DNA of 64,000 nt from positions 1-64,000 of the forward strand of contig CAMDHE010000007.1 in the NCBI GenBank assembly GCA_945898095.1, written 5' to 3'. Shown piece after piece: positions 60,832-64,000 of this stretch. Made by a program: the position numbers and the translations under genes. The notes below the pieces were generated by a model. It worked only from the letters and a program-made list of their open reading frames with translations. It did no database searches and was not told the DNA's origin. This DNA is from Roseateles toxinivorans. GTDB taxonomy: Bacteria > Pseudomonadota > Gammaproteobacteria > Burkholderiales > Burkholderiaceae_C. Position 1 is the first letter of the stretch, and the number at the start of each line of letters is the position of its first letter.

Positions 60832-61321
60832 ATGTTCAAAAAAATATTGATTGTCGGCCTGCTGTTGTCGACCTTGATCGGCATCGAACCCGCCCTTGCA
60901 CAAGCCCCCGCGCCCTATGAAGTGACACCGCAATTGATTGCCGCCGCCGTCAAGGAAGCCAAGGTCGTGTTTCTATGCGTCCACCGATGCGCTGGTGTCT
61001 GAGAAGGTTGCGGGCACCTTCGAGGCGAAATATCCCGGCATCAAGGTGCAGGTCGAGCGCGCCGGCGCTGAGCGCCTGTTTCAGCGCATCAATCAGGAGT
61101 AAGGCAGCAAGATCTACATCGTCGACGTGATCGAATCAGCCGCTGCCGTCAACTTTCTTTATTTCAAGCGCAAGTGCTGGTTGCAAGCAGCCCAGCCGGC
61201 CGATGTCGCCAAGTTCCGGCCTGCTACCGAGAAAGATATTGACTTGCCGTGCTCATCTGTTGGTGATTGCCTACAACAGCAATGTGCTGAAGAAGGAAGA
61301 CGCACCGAAGAGCAATGCCTA
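60832..61321 (+). pseudogene. Decayed ABC transporter substrate-binding protein (family 1 / Fe(III)-type)
   Basis: The ATG at 60832, preceded by GGAGAGAC, opens an intact signal peptide (MFKKILIVGLLLSTLIGIEPALAQ) and AAAVKEAKVVF. A one-base insertion near 60970 then shifts the frame. The next frame reads YASTDALVSEKVAGTFEAKY and continues through AERLFQRINQE to an in-frame TAA at 61100, where homologues read Tyr. It continues in the same frame (GSKIYIVDVIESA, FLYFKRKCWLQAAQPADVAKF) to about 61243. A second shift with apparent loss of several codons follows, then RAHLLVIAYNSNVLKKEDAPK to a stop at the gcvP end. The C-terminal two-thirds is missing, so no functional protein is possible. Confidence 0.85.
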
Positions 61322-64000
61322 GGCGTAGTCGCTGATCGGCGGGCAGCTGCAGGACAGGTTGCGGTCACCCCAGACGTTGTCGACGCGGCCCACCGGCACC
61401 CAGTATTTCTGCCGGCGCAAACCTGGCAAGGGATAGGCCGCTTCTTCGCGGCTGTAGCGATGCGGCCAGTCGGCACCAAGCAGGCTTTCTGCCGTATGCG
61501 GCGCATTGACCAGCGGGTTGTCGTCCAGCGGCCAAATGCCTTGCTCGACCTTGGTGATCTCGGCGCGGATGGCCAGCATCGCGTCGCAGAAACGGTCGAG
61601 TTCGGCCCTGGATTCGCTCTCGGTCGGTTCGACCATCAAGGTGCCTGCCACCGGGAATGACAGCGTCGGCGCGTGGAAGCCGTAATCGATCAGGCGCTTG
61701 GCCACATCTTCGGCGCCAATGCCGCTCGACTCCTTCAGCGGGCGCAGATCAAGAATGCATTCATGCGCCACGCCGCCGCCCTTGATGCCGGCGATCTGGC
61801 TGTTGAAGTGAATTTCATAAGCATCAGCCAGGCGCGCCGCGACATAGTTGGCCGACAGGATCGCGATCTCGGTCGCCGCCTGCAGCCCTTCCGCGCCCAT
61901 CATCCGCATATACATCCAGCTGATCGGCAGCACCGCCGCATTGCCCAACGGCGCGGCCGAAATCGCACCGATGGCTTCGAACGAAGCGATGCCAGCCGTG
62001 CGGTGTGCTGGCAGATAAGGCACCAGATCAGCGACCACGCAAACCGGCCCGACGCCAGGCCCGCCGCCGCCATGCGGGATGCAGAAGGTCTTGTGCAGAT
62101 TCAGATGGCTGACATCGCCGCCGAATTCACCTGGTGCGGCCACGCCGACCAGCGCATTCATGTTCGCGCCATCGACATAGACCCGCCCGCCATGGGCATG
62201 GACCAGTGCGCAGATCTCCTTGACCTGCGGGTCGAAGACGCCATAGGTCGAAGGGTAGGTGATCATGATCGCAGCCAGTTCCTGGCTGTGCAGCGTGCAT
62301 TTGGCGCGCAGGTCGTCGAGGTCGATATTGCCGTCGCGGCCGCAGCGGGTCACCACCACCGTCATGCCGGCCATCTGCGCCGATGCCGGGTTGGTACCAT
62401 GGGCTGATTCGGGAATCAGGCAGACCCGGCGCTGGCTCTGGCCCTGTGCCGTGTGGAAGGCCTTGATGATCAGCAGGCCGGCATATTCGCCCTGCGAGCC
62501 GGCGTTCGGCTGCAGCGAGATCCCTGCATAGCCGGTAGCCTGACAGAGCCAGTCGCGCAACTGCCGGTCGAGCAGGGCATAGCCTTGCATCTGGTCCTGC
62601 GGGGCGAACGGGTGAATATCGGCAAACTCTGGCCAGGTGACGGGGACCATCTCGCTGGTCGCGTTCAGCTTCATCGTGCAAGAACCCAGCGGAATCATCG
62701 TGCGGTCAAGCGCCAGGTCCTTGTCGGCCAGGCCGCGCAGATAGCGCAGCATTTCGGTCTCGGAGTGATAGCGGTTGAAGACCGGGTGAGTCAGGTATGG
62801 CGATGCGCGTAGCAACTCGGCCGGGATCAGCGAGTTGAGGCCTTTCTCGAAAGCCTCGAAGCCCGTCACGGCGCGCCCGCCCGAAAAGACTGCCAGCAGC
62901 ACCTTCAACTCGCTCCTGGTGGTGGTTTCGTCAAGCGAGATGCTGACCGAGTCGTTGGAGGCGCGGCGCAGATTGATGCCTGCATGCAAGGCGGCCGACA
63001 TCACGCCTTCGGTCTTGCCGCCAGTTTGCACTTGCAACGTGTCGAAGGCCGAACGATGCGTCAGCGTCCAGCCCAGCGCTTCCAGTCGCTGCGCCAGGAT
63101 CGCGGCGTAAGTGGCGATGCGCTGCGCGATCCTTTTGAGCCCGACCGGGCCATGGTAGACCGCGTACATGCTGGCGATGACGGCCGGCAGCACCTGGGCC
63201 GTGCAGATGTTCGAAGTGGCTTTTTCGCGGCGGATATGCTGCTCGCGGGTCTGCAGCGCCAACCGGTAGGCCGGCCGGCCATGCACATCGACGCTGACGC
63301 CAACCAAGCGCCCCGGCAGGCTGCGCTTGTATTCGTCCTTGCAAGCCATGTAAGCGGCATGTGGTCCGCCATTGCCCATTGGCATGCCGAAGCGCTGGCT
63401 GTTGCCCACGCAGATGTCGGCCCCTTGCTCGCCCGGCGACTTGATCAAGGTCAGCGCCAGCAGATCAGCCGCAGCGATCAGCAAAGCGCCTTGCCCATGC
63501 AGCGCATCGGCCGCACCTTGCAGGCCGCGCAGCTCGCCATTGACGCCTGGATATTGCAGCAAGGCGGCAAAGCAGCCGCTGCTGCCGGCGTCCGCTGCCG
63601 GGCCGACCTGCACATTGATGCCCAGCGGCCTGGCACGGGTCTGCACTACTTCCAGCGTTTGCGGCAGCACATCGTCGGCGACAAAAAAGACCTGTGATTT
63701 ACTCTTGCCGACACGCATTGCCAGCGTCATTGCCTCGGCCGCAGCAGTCGCTTCGTCGAGCATCGAGGCATTGGCGATCGCCATGCCGGTCAGGTCGGTG
63801 ACCATGGTCTGGAAGTTGACCAAGGCCTCCATCCGGCCTTGCGAAATCTCGGCCTGGTAGGGCGTGTATGCGGTGTACCAGGCGGGGTTTTCGAGGATGT
63901 TGCGCAGGATGACGCCGGGGGTCAGCGTGCCGTGGTAACCCTGGCCGATATAGCTTTTCAGCACCTGGTTCTGCGCCGCGATCGCCTTCAATTCGGCCAA
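61319..64000 (-). CDS. gcvP: Glycine dehydrogenase (decarboxylating), GcvP; N-terminus outside window
   Basis: The visible 893 residues cover all but about the first 65 of the usual 950-960. The visible part starts [34 protein letters not shown], an internal stretch in homologues, so the start lies beyond 64000. GcvP is the PLP-dependent P-protein that decarboxylates glycine and transfers the aminomethyl group to GcvH. The PLP lysine is in [16 protein letters not shown]. Other family tracts are [27 protein letters not shown] and [24 protein letters not shown]. It ends VYGDRNL-like ([19 protein letters not shown]). Genes gcvH/gcvT are expected upstream, outside the window. Confidence 0.96.
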   Translation of the reverse strand: MAELKAIAAQNQVLKSYIGQGYHGTLTPGVILRNILENPAWYTAYTPYQAEISQGRMEALVNFQTMVTDLTGMAIANASMLDEATAAAEAMTLAMRVGKSKSQVFFVADDVLPQTLEVVQTRARPLGINVQVGPAADAGSSGCFAALLQYPGVNGELRGLQGAADALHGQGALLIAAADLLALTLIKSPGEQGADICVGNSQRFGMPMGNGGPHAAYMACKDEYKRSLPGRLVGVSVDVHGRPAYRLALQTREQHIRREKATSNICTAQVLPAVIASMYAVYHGPVGLKRIAQRIATYAAILAQRLEALGWTLTHRSAFDTLQVQTGGKTEGVMSAALHAGINLRRASNDSVSISLDETTTRSELKVLLAVFSGGRAVTGFEAFEKGLNSLIPAELLRASPYLTHPVFNRYHSETEMLRYLRGLADKDLALDRTMIPLGSCTMKLNATSEMVPVTWPEFADIHPFAPQDQMQGYALLDRQLRDWLCQATGYAGISLQPNAGSQGEYAGLLIIKAFHTAQGQSQRRVCLIPESAHGTNPASAQMAGMTVVVTRCGRDGNIDLDDLRAKCTLHSQELAAIMITYPSTYGVFDPQVKEICALVHAHGGRVYVDGANMNALVGVAAPGEFGGDVSHLNLHKTFCIPHGGGGPGVGPVCVVADLVPYLPAHRTAGIASFEAIGAISAAPLGNAAVLPISWMYMRMMGAEGLQAATEIAILSANYVAARLADAYEIHFNSQIAGIKGGGVAHECILDLRPLKESSGIGAEDVAKRLIDYGFHAPTLSFPVAGTLMVEPTESESRAELDRFCDAMLAIRAEITKVEQGIWPLDDNPLVNAPHTAESLLGADWPHRYSREEAAYPLPGLRRQKYWVPVGRVDNVWGDRNLSCSCPPISDYA

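Overview
The window is 64 kb of dense, high-GC bacterial chromosome. It has short intergenic gaps, many 4-base start/stop overlaps and frequent GTG/TTG starts. Two periplasmic receptors of the Bug/TctC type, a LivKHMGF importer, a DUF2069/YihY pair, an aroC-MFS pair and the sequence style together suggest a betaproteobacterium, most likely in the Burkholderiales. That placement is an inference. I see no tRNA, rRNA, insertion sequence, integrase or CRISPR array.

Region 1 (1-18.3 kb) looks like a catabolic accessory region built around sulfate esters. A five-gene overlapping operon (DJ-1/PfpI protein, sulfatase, GST-like protein, formylglycine-generating-enzyme homologue, DUF1254 protein) is followed by a hydratase-like gene, an unknown exported protein, a Bug receptor, a crotonase and a TetR regulator. 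Divergent from the regulator is a seven-gene overlapping operon: two-domain DsbA/HCCA-isomerase-like protein, small membrane protein, membrane-anchored arylsulfatase, unknown propeller-like protein, SDR, anchored metallo-beta-lactamase-fold hydrolase and haloalkane-dehalogenase-like hydrolase.

Region 2 (18.3-28 kb) holds a complete branched-chain-type ABC importer (LivKHMGF, minus strand). It diverges from a GntR/FCD regulator followed by a catabolic string: carboxymuconolactone decarboxylase-like, 3-hydroxyisobutyrate dehydrogenase-like, alpha/beta hydrolase, lactonase-like MBL protein and a second Bug receptor. A perfect 13-bp inverted repeat sits between the regulator and the transporter.

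Region 3 (28-43.8 kb, minus strand) is the most striking block. It is one continuous cellulose operon, bcsD-bcsP-bcsQ-bcsA-bcsB-bcsZ-bcsC, followed without a break by two tandem SGNH-type proteins and AlgF-, AlgI- and AlgJ/X-like acetylation genes. From bcsQ onward the order matches the Pseudomonas wss operon for acetylated cellulose, but with bcsD added and the wssF position duplicated. BcsA has His in place of the Gln of the QxxRW motif.

Region 4 (44.2-64 kb) is mainly housekeeping and metabolism: an FAD-linked oxidase, DUF2069 and YihY/BrkB genes diverging from a 30-bp inverted repeat that contains both start codons, and an XRE-cupin regulator facing kbl-tdh (threonine to glycine). Then come a MipA-like porin, a hydrolase, metY, a CBS-domain protein, aroC, an MFS transporter, an RND efflux pair, a decayed ABC solute-binding-protein pseudogene and the 3' nine-tenths of gcvP. 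Kbl/Tdh make glycine and acetyl-CoA from threonine, and GcvP consumes glycine, so the two ends of this region are metabolically connected.
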